From Flavobacteriales bacterium (lineage in GTDB: Bacteria; Bacteroidota; Bacteroidia; Flavobacteriales_F; PHOS-HE28): DNA of 64,000 nucleotides. Under the pieces are notes generated by a model. That model was not told where the DNA came from. It made no database searches and saw only the letters and a program-made list of their open reading frames with translations. The translations under genes were made by a program, and so were the position numbers. Positions 9,166-18,048 of this stretch are shown piece after piece (within the stretch, counting starts at the first letter, position 1; every line of letters begins with the position of its first letter). The stretch covers positions 42,040-106,039 of the forward strand of contig JAEUSU010000001.1 in the NCBI GenBank assembly GCA_016788635.1, in the 5' to 3' direction.

Positions 9166-9945
9166 ATGTGCTACACCGTCGCCTATCTGAACAAGCGGAA
9201 AGTGAAGTACGCCGAACGCGCAGGGGCGAACGCGGAGGAAATACGGGAACTTGAGCGTCAACTCGAGGACCTCACCGCTGCCGAGCCCGGACAATACCAC
9301 ATCAGTGGGTTCACCCATCCACAGTTGCTGTGCTTCACACGTAAGAACGGACCGCGCCTTGACCTCTTTCGCTGGGGGCTCATCCCGCCTTGGGTGAAGG
9401 ATGCCGCACAAGCCGCCAAGCTGAGCCGCCAGACGCTGAACGCGCGTGGCGAGACGATCTTCGATAAGCCGGCCTTCCGCCATGCGGCGGCCTGCCAGCG
9501 CTGCCTGGTGCTGGTGGATGGCTTTTTCGAGTTCCACCATGTGGGCAAGGTGTCCATCCCCTTTCATATCAAGCTCCGGAACGAGGAGCCGATGGCCCTG
9601 GGCGGTCTGTATGAGCACTGGACGGATCCTGGTGGCCAGCGGATAACGAGCGTAAGCCTGGTGACCACGCGCGCCAACACCACCATGGCACGCATACACA
9701 ACAAGCCCGGAGAAGCGGGGCCGCGCATGCCCTTCATCGTGCCACGCGAGCTGGACAATGATTGGCTCGCACCAGCCGATAACGACAACGACAAAGCCCG
9801 CGTGGAAGCGCTGATCAGACCCTTTCCGGAAGATGAACTGGATACCTACCCCGTGCCACCACTGCTGGGCAAGCGCGCCATTGGCAATATGCCCGAAGCG
9901 GTGAAGCCCCATTATTGGCCCGAACTACAGACGGAACTGTTCTGA
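9166..9945 (+). CDS. yedK: SOS response-associated peptidase (HMCES/YedK family)
   Basis: A 259-residue SRAP-domain protein. The family forms a thiazolidine crosslink with abasic sites in single-stranded DNA through Cys2, which is exposed after Met removal; here the protein starts MCYTVAY, so the Cys is in place. The conserved NARGET and GFFEF segments (near residues 92 and 121) are also seen. It lies 3 bp after the MBL-fold gene. Its stop abuts the stop of the convergent comEC, forming the sequence TGATCA with no intergenic base. Confidence 0.93.
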   Translation: MCYTVAYLNKRKVKYAERAGANAEEIRELERQLEDLTAAEPGQYHISGFTHPQLLCFTRKNGPRLDLFRWGLIPPWVKDAAQAAKLSRQTLNARGETIFDKPAFRHAAACQRCLVLVDGFFEFHHVGKVSIPFHIKLRNEEPMALGGLYEHWTDPGGQRITSVSLVTTRANTTMARIHNKPGEAGPRMPFIVPRELDNDWLAPADNDNDKARVEALIRPFPEDELDTYPVPPLLGKRAIGNMPEAVKPHYWPELQTELF

Positions 9946-12012
9946 TCAGTCCTGAAGGATGAAGGCGCCCTGTGTACGGATGTCATGGCAGGCCAGCCCA
10001 TTCTCCCTGCACCACCAACGGGCCTGGCGTCGGTCACGTGGAGACATGCCTGGAGCAAGGACGAGCGCTTGAAGGGGAGGCTGTTCCCGCAGGGTCGCTG
10101 CGTTCGAGCGGCTCCAACGGCCGTTCAGGACCAGCACGTCGAAAGGAACGGGTGGAAGCGGGTCAGGGATATCACCCTGTACGAGCAGAACCTCCCAAGG
10201 AAGGCCGCTCACGTATTGCAGGTCTTCCTGCCCGAACGCTTGGAACGAGTCCAGGCACGCGCCGGTGGCCCGTTCCAGCGCATCGCGCTGTTTCGCCGTC
10301 ATGGCCGTATCCGCCACCGTATGCAATGCGCGTCCTTCGCGATAGGTCAGTGCCAGATGATATCGCTGGTCATGCACAATGAATTCACGTGAGGTGGACC
10401 GTGCATGAGCGGTACGCCCCCAGGAGAGCAGCAGGATGAAGGTGACAAGTCCGGACCATGCCAGCAGTATCCGCACCCGCCATATGAGCCACGCGGCCGC
10501 GAACAGGACGAGCGCGTACATCAACAGGGATTGCGCGGTGGAGATGCGGATGGCCGGATAGGCCATCGGCCATTGAGCGATGCCATCCGTTACATAGGAG
10601 ACCAGGTGCAACGCACCGCCCACCAGCCACGCGAGCATCGATCCCACCACCGGAACCGGGCCCAACAGCAATACCAAAGCGCTGCCGCATACAATGATGC
10701 CAATGCCCGAGACCACCAGGATGTTCGCAGGCAGGAACCAGGTGGGGAATGCCTTGAAAACGAGTAAGGACAAGGGGGTGGTCATGACCTGCGCAGCGAT
10801 GGACACACACAGGATCGACCATGGCAGCTCCAACCAGCGATAAGCAGGTTCCCATACACGTCGCAAGGGATCATAGAACAGGATGATGCCCAACACCGCA
10901 AGGAAGGAGAACTGGAAGCTGAGCTGGTGCAGCATACCGGGATCGATAAGCAGGAGGATGAAGGCGGCGGCAGAGAGACTGTTGAGCGCATCGCGCCCAC
11001 GGCCCACCATGCCCGCCACGGCAAAAAGGCTGAACATGACCGATGCCCGGAGCACGGACGGTGACCCGCCGGTGAGGAATGCGTAGCCCCAGATGCCCAG
11101 CAGGATCAATGCTCCGCGTAACATGCGCTGAATGGTCCGCTCGCCCAGGAAGGATAGCAGAAAGAGCAGCACGCCGTAAAGAATTCCGACATGCAAGCCT
11201 GAAAGGGCCAGTACGTGCATGGTACCGCTGCGTACAAAACCACTCCGCTGTTCGGGAGTGAGCTCATCCCGGAATCCCAGCACAAGGGCCTTGGCCAGCG
11301 CCCTTTCAGGCGGGGCAAGACCGGATCGATCAAGGCGTTCCACTAACTGCATGCGCCAGCGCTCGAACGGGCCGGGACCATGTCCTTGCGATGGCAGGAC
11401 CTTCGCATGGCCCGCCCGAACGAACATCGTGCGATGCAAGCACTTGGATGCCGCCCACTGCCGCTGATCAAAGGCGCCTGGATCCGGTACGCGATCGAAG
11501 GCGAACGGAACACCTCGCACCCAGATGCGCATACCATTGCGCAGCGGGCCTATCGTACTGTCCGCAACGGTCAAGAGCATCCGCCCTTGCACAGGTTGAA
11601 GAAGTGCATTGGTATCGATCAGCGCGAGCAGGTCAACCTCAAGGCGCTGCACCATTCCTGAACTGCGCCCTACCGCATCGACCTCCACCAACCATGCTGC
11701 CTGAGGTGAAGCACCATCGGGGATCATGGGCCGTTCGGTCGCCTGCCGAACACCCTGCCAAAGCATACCCAAGGCCAGCATGCCATTGGCCATGGCCAAC
11801 CCACCCACCCAGCGGGACGAATAGTCCGGTGCCTTGCGGGTGAACGCGAAGAATAATGCGGTTGCTATCAATGCATACGCCCATGCCACCCACATGGGTG
11901 GGTCCAGTCCATACACCAGCAAAAGGCCCAGTATGAAGGGAAGCACCGCGCGCAGCATGGGAGCACGCATGAAGGCGCTTGCGATCTCCTCAAAAGGGCC
12001 ATGCCGCCACAT
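9946..12012 (-). CDS. comEC: ComEC/Rec2 DNA-uptake channel protein
   Basis: A 688-residue polytopic membrane protein with an N-terminal pair of helices, a soluble OB-like region (about 100-200, DUF4131-like) and a competence domain of many helices. The diagnostic segment HVLALSGLHVGILYG lies near residue 265. ComEC moves single-stranded DNA across the inner membrane during natural transformation. The C-terminal 130 residues are soluble but lack the HxHxDH motif of the full beta-lactamase-like domain. The ATG at 12012 is supported by a CATCTTTG box 5 nt upstream; alternatives are at 11970 and 11958. Its stop directly abuts that of yedK. Confidence 0.92.
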   Translation of the reverse strand: MWRHGPFEEIASAFMRAPMLRAVLPFILGLLLVYGLDPPMWVAWAYALIATALFFAFTRKAPDYSSRWVGGLAMANGMLALGMLWQGVRQATERPMIPDGASPQAAWLVEVDAVGRSSGMVQRLEVDLLALIDTNALLQPVQGRMLLTVADSTIGPLRNGMRIWVRGVPFAFDRVPDPGAFDQRQWAASKCLHRTMFVRAGHAKVLPSQGHGPGPFERWRMQLVERLDRSGLAPPERALAKALVLGFRDELTPEQRSGFVRSGTMHVLALSGLHVGILYGVLLFLLSFLGERTIQRMLRGALILLGIWGYAFLTGGSPSVLRASVMFSLFAVAGMVGRGRDALNSLSAAAFILLLIDPGMLHQLSFQFSFLAVLGIILFYDPLRRVWEPAYRWLELPWSILCVSIAAQVMTTPLSLLVFKAFPTWFLPANILVVSGIGIIVCGSALVLLLGPVPVVGSMLAWLVGGALHLVSYVTDGIAQWPMAYPAIRISTAQSLLMYALVLFAAAWLIWRVRILLAWSGLVTFILLLSWGRTAHARSTSREFIVHDQRYHLALTYREGRALHTVADTAMTAKQRDALERATGACLDSFQAFGQEDLQYVSGLPWEVLLVQGDIPDPLPPVPFDVLVLNGRWSRSNAATLREQPPLQALVLAPGMSPRDRRQARWWCRENGLACHDIRTQGAFILQD

Positions 12013-12017
12013 GCGCT

Positions 12018-12025
12018 CAAAGATG
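12018..12025 (-). promoter_or_regulatory. -7-like promoter box for comEC
   Basis: CATCTTTG on the minus strand, identical to the box at 3347-3354, ending 5 nt before the comEC ATG in the 36-bp gap after the methyltransferase gene. comEC may therefore have its own promoter in addition to readthrough. Confidence 0.45.
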
Positions 12026-12048
12026 CGCAGTGGCGCTTCCTGAACGGT

Positions 12049-13248
12049 TCACGGCAGTTGCACGAGCGTCCGGCGGGGCTCCACGTGCAGATAGACACAT
12101 TTCAGGTAGTGTGATTCAGGAAAGCCCCAACGCACCGGGTGGTCCGGTGCCTGGCTGCCGCGGTGCACCTCTGTCAGCCACACACCTGCATCACTTGCCG
12201 CCTCCGCGAGCATGCCATCGAATGCCGGAGCGGATAGATGAAACGAACATGAACAGCTCACCAGGAAGCCTCCCGGCCGTATGCACTTCATCGCACGCAG
12301 GTTGATCTCCTTATAGCCGCGCAGGGCATTGGGCAGGGCCGCCTTGCTCTTGGCAAAAGCGGGGGGGTCCAATACGACCACGTCCCAGCTGCGGCCCTTT
12401 CTGCTCATCTCACCAAGGTGGTCGAACACATTGGCCTGTTCGAAGGAGCAGCGGTCCGCAACATGGTTGAGCTTCGCGTTATGTTGCGCATTGGCTACTG
12501 CTTCAGCGCTGATGTCCAACCCGGTGACCCGCGATGCGCCGTGACAAGCGGCATGCAATGCGAAACCGCCTGTATGGGTGAAACAGTCCAGCACTTCAGC
12601 CCCCCTGGCCACCATCTTCATGGAGGCATGATTTTCCCGCTGGTCCAGGAAGTGTCCGGTCTTCTGCCCCGTGGCCACGTCAATGGCAAAGCGCACACCG
12701 GCCTCATCAATGGTCACCTGGGTCCCGAACGCGCTCCCTACTGGTCCAGCACGCAGTTCGAGGCCTTCCAGCGCACGTACGGGTGCATCACTTCGTTCGA
12801 AGATCCCCAAAGGCGAGATCAGGCGCTGCAGTTCATCAAAGATCACCCCGCGCAATTGCTCCATGCCCAAAGTGAGGACCTGGACGACGAGCACCTGATC
12901 GAACTTGTCCACCACCAACCCGGGCAGGCCATCGCTCTCCCCGAATACCACACGAACGCTGGCCACATCAGGCAGCAGCCGCTGGCGCAGGGCCCATGCC
13001 GCCTGAATGCGTGCACGCACCCACTGTTCATCCACGACTTGCGTTGGATCATGCGTGAGCAAGCGCACCCGGATCTTGGACCGGGCATTGAAATACCCCG
13101 TTCCCACCGGACCGGCCTTCACATCCACCACCTGTACCAAGGCCCCAGGGGCCACTTCTCCATCCTGCCTTAGCACCTGCGTGTCGAAGACCCATGGGTG
13201 ACCGCGCTGTACGCGGCGCTGGGGGTCGGTAATGAAAACACGGATCAT
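12049..13248 (-). CDS. Class I SAM-dependent rRNA methyltransferase (RlmI-like)
   Basis: A 399-residue protein with an N-terminal PUA-like domain (about 1-75) and a Rossmann methyltransferase domain. Motif I is seen as VLDCFTHTGGFALHAA near residue 218, motif IV as VVLDPPAFAKSK near 287. This is the RlmI architecture (E. coli RlmI makes m5C1962 in 23S rRNA, 396 residues). Motif VI ends in SCSCSFH rather than the SCS x H of RlmI proper, within family variation. A TACCTTCA box ends 6 nt before the ATG. It is divergent from the lipoprotein gene at 13331. Confidence 0.9.
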   Translation of the reverse strand: MIRVFITDPQRRVQRGHPWVFDTQVLRQDGEVAPGALVQVVDVKAGPVGTGYFNARSKIRVRLLTHDPTQVVDEQWVRARIQAAWALRQRLLPDVASVRVVFGESDGLPGLVVDKFDQVLVVQVLTLGMEQLRGVIFDELQRLISPLGIFERSDAPVRALEGLELRAGPVGSAFGTQVTIDEAGVRFAIDVATGQKTGHFLDQRENHASMKMVARGAEVLDCFTHTGGFALHAACHGASRVTGLDISAEAVANAQHNAKLNHVADRCSFEQANVFDHLGEMSRKGRSWDVVVLDPPAFAKSKAALPNALRGYKEINLRAMKCIRPGGFLVSCSCSFHLSAPAFDGMLAEAASDAGVWLTEVHRGSQAPDHPVRWGFPESHYLKCVYLHVEPRRTLVQLP

Positions 13249-13254
13249 GGGCGG

Positions 13255-13262
13255 TGAAGGTA
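13255..13262 (-). promoter_or_regulatory. -7-like promoter box for RlmI-like gene
   Basis: TACCTTCA on the minus strand (last base differs from TAnnTTYG), 6 nt before the ATG. Confidence 0.4.
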
Positions 13263-13301
13263 TCTCTGAAGGAAAAGACGAACAGGTCAGGGGCTGTCAC
13301 C

Positions 13302-13310
13302 TACCTTTCG
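13302..13310 (+). promoter_or_regulatory. Promoter box for Gly-rich lipoprotein gene
   Basis: TACCTTTCG, close to TACCTTCG/TACCTTTG with one extra base, 20 nt before the ATG at 13331. It diverges from the methyltransferase promoter at 13255-13262. Confidence 0.4.
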
Positions 13311-13330
13311 GCCACATAACCCGCTGTGCA

Positions 13331-14020
13331 ATGCACCTTTCGCGCTTATTGATCATTCTACTCTCCTTGCTCGTCCTCCCCTTTTCTGGTTGTGACAAGG
13401 AGCAGGAAGCGGACAAGGTCTACCTGAACGGAACGGGGGGCACAGGAGGCGGAGGTGGAGGCACGGGTGGAGGCGGTGGCGGCACCAATTCTGGTCCAGT
13501 TGACCCGGCCACCATCGACATCAATAGCGAACCCATATGGGCATGTGATGGCAACGGAACGGATTACGTCTGTTATGACAGCACCTCATGGCATTCCCAA
13601 TTGCTCAGCATCATGACCAGCAACGCCGCCATCTCTCAATTTGCCTTGGGAGACGTGCCTTATGCGGCCCAAGTCCAGCTCTATGGATTCACGTGGTCCG
13701 GAGCCGATCCGACACAAGCCGAGATGGACGCGTTCTTCGCTCCGGGTGCCCGCCCATTCACTGACCTCAGCCTTTCTCCGGGTGTGCTCATCAGCATGAC
13801 ACCAAGCATGTCAGGCAATCCCATCTACCAGTCCAACCTTGGCGCTCAGCCCTCCTCCAGTTCCTTCACCATCACGGACGTTCAACCTTACCCCTTCGGC
13901 TCTTTCGCGGGTGTAAAAGTGCGCGCGGTTTGGCAATGCACCTTGAAGTCCACCAGTGGATCTGACGTTCAATGTGTGGATGGGATCTTCGTCGGTTACT
14001 TTACCGGTGACGCGAATTGA
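13331..14020 (+). CDS. Putative lipoprotein with poly-glycine linker
   Basis: A 229-residue protein. The ATG at 13331 gives a lipoprotein signal (MHLSRLLIILLSLLVLPFSG then Cys21); an in-frame ATG at 13232 would bury this signal and overlap the divergent gene. After the acylated Cys come a charged stretch and a Gly/Thr tract (about residues 36-56) that looks like a flexible tether, then a Ser/Thr/Pro-rich globular part with four Cys (about 66-229). No known domain is recognised. Probable location is the outer membrane surface or periplasm. Its stop codon abuts the stop of the convergent SpoIID-like gene (TGATCA), with no terminator between. Confidence 0.78.
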   Translation: MHLSRLLIILLSLLVLPFSGCDKEQEADKVYLNGTGGTGGGGGGTGGGGGGTNSGPVDPATIDINSEPIWACDGNGTDYVCYDSTSWHSQLLSIMTSNAAISQFALGDVPYAAQVQLYGFTWSGADPTQAEMDAFFAPGARPFTDLSLSPGVLISMTPSMSGNPIYQSNLGAQPSSSSFTITDVQPYPFGSFAGVKVRAVWQCTLKSTSGSDVQCVDGIFVGYFTGDAN

Positions 14021-15193
14021 TCAATAACCATCATCCCTGAAGAACGCGATGTTCGACAGGTCGATGAGGTGCACACTGGTGTAGTAATGGTGCAGGATGT
14101 CCGTGAAGGGGATCCCCTTGCCCGCCATGGCCATTGCCCCTTCCTGGCATAGACCTACGCCATGGCCGAACCCACGGCCCACAATGCGCAGCTGGTCACC
14201 TTCCGGTGCGATGGAGAAGTAGGCTGAGTTGAACTTCCAGTCCCCGCGGACCTCCTTGAGCGGAATGGATACTGGTAACCCGGACATGGCCACCTCGCGG
14301 CCCGTGGGCATGTAGTTGGTCACTGCTTCCACAACAGCAGGATCGTTCACGTTCAGGTTGAAGCGTTTCTTGAGGTAGGCCAGCCATTCCGCCCGGGGTA
14401 TGGTGCGCTCCCATCGAGCATGTGCCCCACCGGTGCAGAAACTGTCGGGTCGAGCGCGCAGGTAGGGTTCCTCCTTGCTCCACACATCCTCTGCGTTCAA
14501 GGTGTGCCCACCACAGTTGCTGTGAAAGGTGGCATGTACCAGGCGGATCGAAGCATCCACCACCACCATGCCCCGCGTGGCCAACACAGCCTGGGAGATC
14601 AACTCTTGATCGTTCCGGGTCTTGTAGACCTGGCAGTGAACGCCGTCGCACAATTCAAAACCATCCCCGGCATGGCGACGCAGATTGCTCAGGGCATAGG
14701 TCCGGCAGCTCACGCCCTGCAGCTTGTAGTACTCGCGGTCATGATCCTTCCCGGCCTCGCTCAACACTACGGCAGCAACATACTCCTCCAGCTTCACCTC
14801 GTTCACCAAGGTGAGCTTCTCACCTGCGGGTCGCACTTCCAGCTTGCCAGCGTATGCCCTTTCCGGCATCGGCGGATCCGAGGAGCGCATGCGGAAGCCG
14901 CCACCGGACCCCTTGGGGATGACCGTAATGCGGTTCTTGGCGCTGAATTGGCAGGAAAGGCATTTTGCATGAAGCACACCGCCAATGCATTCCACCCGCA
15001 GGCCATCGGCCCCGGAAAGCTCCCCCACTTTTCGGCCATCGGCCAGGATATCCGCACCGCCCCGGCCCGTCAGCACCATAACGCGTTTTACGGCCTGGTC
15101 ACGAAGCAAGCCCACCTGTAACTCCTGCATTTGCGCATGAATTACCATGGAGAGCCAGAGTATGGGCAGGGTTGTGAGTAGGCGCTTTTTCAT
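14021..15193 (-). CDS. SpoIID/LytB-domain protein
   Basis: A 390-residue exported protein (signal peptide about 1-20, MKKRLLTTLPILWLSMVIHA). The SpoIID domain covers about 120-390: LEEYVAAVVLSEAG near 137 with its Glu, the Cys-containing LVHATFHSNCGGHT near 218 and the closing GRGFGHGVGLCQEGAMAMA near 340. SpoIID proteins are lytic transglycosylases that cleave denuded glycan strands. Non-sporulating Bacteroidota keep such proteins as presumed wall-remodelling enzymes. It lies 34 bp downstream of lpxB but has its own perfect TAGTTTTG box 7 nt before the ATG. Confidence 0.9.
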   Translation of the reverse strand: MKKRLLTTLPILWLSMVIHAQMQELQVGLLRDQAVKRVMVLTGRGGADILADGRKVGELSGADGLRVECIGGVLHAKCLSCQFSAKNRITVIPKGSGGGFRMRSSDPPMPERAYAGKLEVRPAGEKLTLVNEVKLEEYVAAVVLSEAGKDHDREYYKLQGVSCRTYALSNLRRHAGDGFELCDGVHCQVYKTRNDQELISQAVLATRGMVVVDASIRLVHATFHSNCGGHTLNAEDVWSKEEPYLRARPDSFCTGGAHARWERTIPRAEWLAYLKKRFNLNVNDPAVVEAVTNYMPTGREVAMSGLPVSIPLKEVRGDWKFNSAYFSIAPEGDQLRIVGRGFGHGVGLCQEGAMAMAGKGIPFTDILHHYYTSVHLIDLSNIAFFRDDGY

Positions 15194-15200
15194 GGCGGAT

Positions 15201-15208
15201 CAAAACTA
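15201..15208 (-). promoter_or_regulatory. -7 promoter box for SpoIID-like gene
   Basis: TAGTTTTG on the minus strand, a full match to TAnnTTTG, 7 nt before the ATG, in the 33-bp gap after lpxB. Confidence 0.55.
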
Positions 15209-15226
15209 TTTTGGACGTTCCCCGTA

Positions 15227-16363
15227 TCAGCGGCCCGATCCGAGACTTTTCCACACGCGATCGGCTACTTTCCTGGAGGCCCCCCCCCCGCCCGATCGGG
15301 TGCGTAGCTCGGCCATATCCGTGGCCATCCCCTCCCGCACGTCCGGTTGATTCAGGATACGATCCAGGGCCCCCTGAAGGTTACGTTCGGTGAAGTCCTC
15401 CTGCACCAATTCCTTCACGGCCTCCCTACCCAAGATCAAGTTGACCAGGGAGATATAGGCCACCTTGACCACCCGCCTGGCTATCCATACTGATAGCCCC
15501 CCCCCCTTGTAACAGACCACCTGGGGGATACCCAATAAAGCCGTTTCCAAGGTGGCTGTACCGGAGGTCACCAGCGCAGCCGCCGATGCCCGCAGCAAGG
15601 CATAGGTGCGGCCAGATACCCGCTCAACCTCAGCGCCGGGCATCCATCGGGTATAGAAAGCCTCGGGTATGCCTGGCGCCGCCGCCACCACGAACCGGTG
15701 GCTGCGGAATAAGGGGGCCATGCGCAACATCACGGGCAGCATGCGGGCGATCTCCTGCCGGCGGCTGCCGGGTAGCAGGGCAACGACCGGCCTGGGGTCC
15801 GTACCCCGGTCCCAAGCCTCGGCAGGCTGCTGGTCCTGGGTGAGGGCATCCAACAAAGGGTGCCCCACGAACTCCACCACCACCCCACGTTCCGCATACC
15901 ACTCCTTCTCGAACGGCAGGATGACATACATGTGATCCACCGCCCTTCGCACGATCTCCACACGGCCGGCTTTCCACGCCCACAACTGGGGGCTTATGTA
16001 GTAGTGCACCGGTATCCCCAAGCCGTGCGCGTACTCCGCCATGCGCAGGTTGAAACCCGGATAGTCGATCAAGATGAGCGCATCGGGCTGCCAGGAAGCG
16101 ATGTCCCGTTTGCAGAAAGCCATGTTCCGCAGGATGGTGCCGAGGTTCAGCAGGACCTCCGTGAAACCCATGAATGCCAGGTCGCGAATGTGCTTCACCA
16201 ACGAAGCACCTGCCCGCTGCATGTGGTCCCCGCCCCATGCACGTACTTCCAATCGCACTCCATCTGACGCGGCGCAGGCGAACAGTTCGCGCACCAGGTT
16301 GCCGCCATGCAGGTCGCCGCTGGCCTCCCCGGCGATGATGTAGATGCGCTTTGTTCCGCTCAT
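15227..16363 (-). CDS. lpxB: Lipid-A-disaccharide synthase
   Basis: A 378-residue GT19 enzyme, normal length. It joins UDP-2,3-diacylglucosamine and lipid X to form the lipid A disaccharide, on the cytoplasmic side of the inner membrane. Hallmarks are the start IYIIAGEASGDLHGG (near 6-20), the FMGFTEVL segment near 64, IDYPGFN near 99 and the sugar-nucleotide segment LVTSGTATLETALLG near 267. It is third in the order surE, small membrane protein, lpxB. Its presence shows a Gram-negative envelope with lipid A. Confidence 0.96.
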   Translation of the reverse strand: MSGTKRIYIIAGEASGDLHGGNLVRELFACAASDGVRLEVRAWGGDHMQRAGASLVKHIRDLAFMGFTEVLLNLGTILRNMAFCKRDIASWQPDALILIDYPGFNLRMAEYAHGLGIPVHYYISPQLWAWKAGRVEIVRRAVDHMYVILPFEKEWYAERGVVVEFVGHPLLDALTQDQQPAEAWDRGTDPRPVVALLPGSRRQEIARMLPVMLRMAPLFRSHRFVVAAAPGIPEAFYTRWMPGAEVERVSGRTYALLRASAAALVTSGTATLETALLGIPQVVCYKGGGLSVWIARRVVKVAYISLVNLILGREAVKELVQEDFTERNLQGALDRILNQPDVREGMATDMAELRTRSGGGGASRKVADRVWKSLGSGR

Positions 16364-16385
16364 GGCGACACCGATAGCGGCAGGA

Positions 16386-16715
16386 TCATAGCCAGCCCAG
16401 GTCCTTCAACCTGTCCACGAGTATGGAAGGCACGATGTACAACGCATATACGAACATGGCCGCGATCACCCCGCGCATGGCTTGGAGCATGCGGGCTCGA
16501 TCGAAGGCAAAGAACAGAAAGGCATCCGCCACCAGCCCCAGGCTCACGATTGAGGTGCGGTACAGGGGCGCGCCCAGGAATAATTCGTTGATGAACCAGG
16601 CCAGATCGTGGTGCGGCCGTATGGCCGTCACATAGATCAGGGCATAAAGCAGTATGCCGATCAATGGCGCGATCAGCCCTGCCAGCAAGCCGACCCAAGC
16701 CTTGTCAAAGCGCAT
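16386..16715 (-). CDS. Small membrane protein between surE and lpxB
   Basis: A 109-residue protein with three hydrophobic segments (about 7-30, 52-72 and 80-100). It starts inside the end of surE (11-bp overlap) and ends 22 bp before lpxB, so it is part of that transcript. No family recognised. The position beside lpxB suggests an envelope role, which is inference only. Confidence 0.7.
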   Translation of the reverse strand: MRFDKAWVGLLAGLIAPLIGILLYALIYVTAIRPHHDLAWFINELFLGAPLYRTSIVSLGLVADAFLFFAFDRARMLQAMRGVIAAMFVYALYIVPSILVDRLKDLGWL

Positions 16716-17481
16716 GGTCCAAGGTGTTCAATGCAGCAATGGCGTGGTGTGCCGTCATGTCGTACTGCACGGGCACAAGGCTCACAAAACCATGCTTGAC
16801 GGCCCATACATCGGTATCCTCACCATGGTCCTCGCTACGGAACTCGCCCTTCAACCAGTAGTATTCCTTGCCTCCGGGGTCCAGACGCGTTTCGAACTCA
16901 TCCTCCCAATTGGCGCGGGCCTGACGGCAGACGCGAAGACCCTTCAATGGTCCGTGATCGGCCCGTGGTACGTTCACATTCAAACAGATGCCTTGGGCCA
17001 TGCCATGTTGAAGGGTATTGGCCACCACACGCCGCACCACAGGCCGGGTATGGGCGAACTCCGCTTCGATGCCGTGATCCATCAGGCTGAAGCCAACGCT
17101 CGGAATGCCTTCCATGGCCCCTTCCACAGCCGCGCTCATGGTGCCGCTGTAAAGCACGTTGATACTGATGTTCGCCCCATGATTGATGCCACTTACCAGC
17201 AGGTCGGGTCGCGAACCACCGAGCAGCTTGTAGATGGCCAGCTTTACACAATCCACGGGGGTGCCATTGCAACTCCATGCCTCCACCCCTTCCATCAGTT
17301 CCACGCGTTGCAAACGCAGAAAGGAGTGGATGGTGATGGCATGTCCCATGGCACTTTGTGGCTTGTCCGGGGCCACCACCAGCACCTTTCCGAAGGCTTT
17401 CATCTCCTCCACCAGCACCCGGATGCCCGGAGCGAATATCCCGTCATCATTGGTCACCAGGATAAGAGGGGTCTTGCTCAT
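16705..17481 (-). CDS. surE: 5'/3'-nucleotidase SurE
   Basis: A 258-residue survival protein E, a cytosolic metal-dependent nucleoside monophosphatase. The N-terminal active-site motif LVTNDDG (near residues 7-13) and the later SGINHGANI (near 99) with metal-binding Asn are intact. The ATG at 17481 (MSKTPLILVTNDDG) was chosen although an in-frame ATG exists at 17532: a perfect TACCTTTG box ends 6 nt before 17481, so the longer form would start upstream of transcription. First gene of surE, membrane protein, lpxB. Confidence 0.95.
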   Translation of the reverse strand: MSKTPLILVTNDDGIFAPGIRVLVEEMKAFGKVLVVAPDKPQSAMGHAITIHSFLRLQRVELMEGVEAWSCNGTPVDCVKLAIYKLLGGSRPDLLVSGINHGANISINVLYSGTMSAAVEGAMEGIPSVGFSLMDHGIEAEFAHTRPVVRRVVANTLQHGMAQGICLNVNVPRADHGPLKGLRVCRQARANWEDEFETRLDPGGKEYYWLKGEFRSEDHGEDTDVWAVKHGFVSLVPVQYDMTAHHAIAALNTLDHAL

Positions 17482-17487
17482 GGGCCG

Positions 17488-17495
17488 CAAAGGTA
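17488..17495 (-). promoter_or_regulatory. -7 promoter box for surE operon
   Basis: TACCTTTG on the minus strand, full match to TAnnTTTG, 6 nt before the surE ATG. Confidence 0.6.
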
Positions 17496-17582
17496 CCCGG
17501 GGGCGTGAGCCTTGCACGAAGTGTCCACCCAACGCACAAAAGTGCCACCCAATAATTGTGCTCCTACTTCCTCATTGCCAAC

Positions 17583-17590
17583 CACCTTTG
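17583..17590 (+). promoter_or_regulatory. -7-like promoter box for ridA
   Basis: CACCTTTG (one mismatch to TAnnTTTG), 19 nt before the chosen ATG at 17610. Divergent from the surE box. Confidence 0.45.
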
Positions 17591-17609
17591 CGGAGTTCCA
17601 ACCCTGCCC

Positions 17610-17993
17610 ATGATCATGAAACACGCCATTCACCCACCTGATTCAGCCAAACCACTCGCTCCCTATACCCCTGCTGTTGCGGCAGGCGGCTTCGTATTCC
17701 TCAGCGGTCAGATCGCGTTGGACAGCGAAGGGAACCTGCATATTGGCAACATAGCCACAGAGACCCGCCAGGTGATGGACAATGTGGGACGGCTATTGGA
17801 GGCTGCCGGTCTCGGCTACCAGCACTTGGTGAAGGTGACCATCTTCCTGAGCGACATGGCACACTACGCTACGGTGAACGAGGTGTACGGAAGCTACTTC
17901 AGCGAAGTGCCACCCGCACGCGAGGCTGTGGCTGTAAAGGGGCTGCCCCGTGGCGTGAACGTGGAGATCAGCGGAATGGCCTTCCGAAGCTGA
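17610..17993 (+). CDS. ridA: RidA-family enamine/imine deaminase
   Basis: A 127-residue YjgF/YER057c/UK114-family protein, normal length. RidA trimers hydrolyse reactive 2-aminoacrylate-type imines made by PLP enzymes. Seen: GGFVFLSGQIALD near 27, the MDNVGRLLEAAG helix near 55, VKVTIFLSDM near 73, and PPAREAVAVKGLPRG with the substrate-binding Arg near 104. Start at 17610 (MIMKHAIHPP) or 17616; longer in-frame forms precede the promoter box. A perfect hairpin follows the stop. Confidence 0.94.
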   Translation: MIMKHAIHPPDSAKPLAPYTPAVAAGGFVFLSGQIALDSEGNLHIGNIATETRQVMDNVGRLLEAAGLGYQHLVKVTIFLSDMAHYATVNEVYGSYFSEVPPAREAVAVKGLPRGVNVEISGMAFRS

Positions 17994-18007
17994 CGCGGAA
18001 TGGAAAG

Positions 18008-18044
18008 ACAGGGGTGATCAAACGGTATGCTTGATCACCCCTGT
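18008..18044. terminator. Bidirectional hairpin terminator between ridA and the delta-60 gene
   Basis: Perfect 14-bp inverted repeat ACAGGGGTGATCAA / TTGATCACCCCTGT with a 9-nt loop, 14 bp after the ridA stop and 4 bp before the stop of the convergent gene. No U-tract, so termination may be partial or Rho-assisted. Confidence 0.7.
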
Positions 18045-18048
18045 AGCC

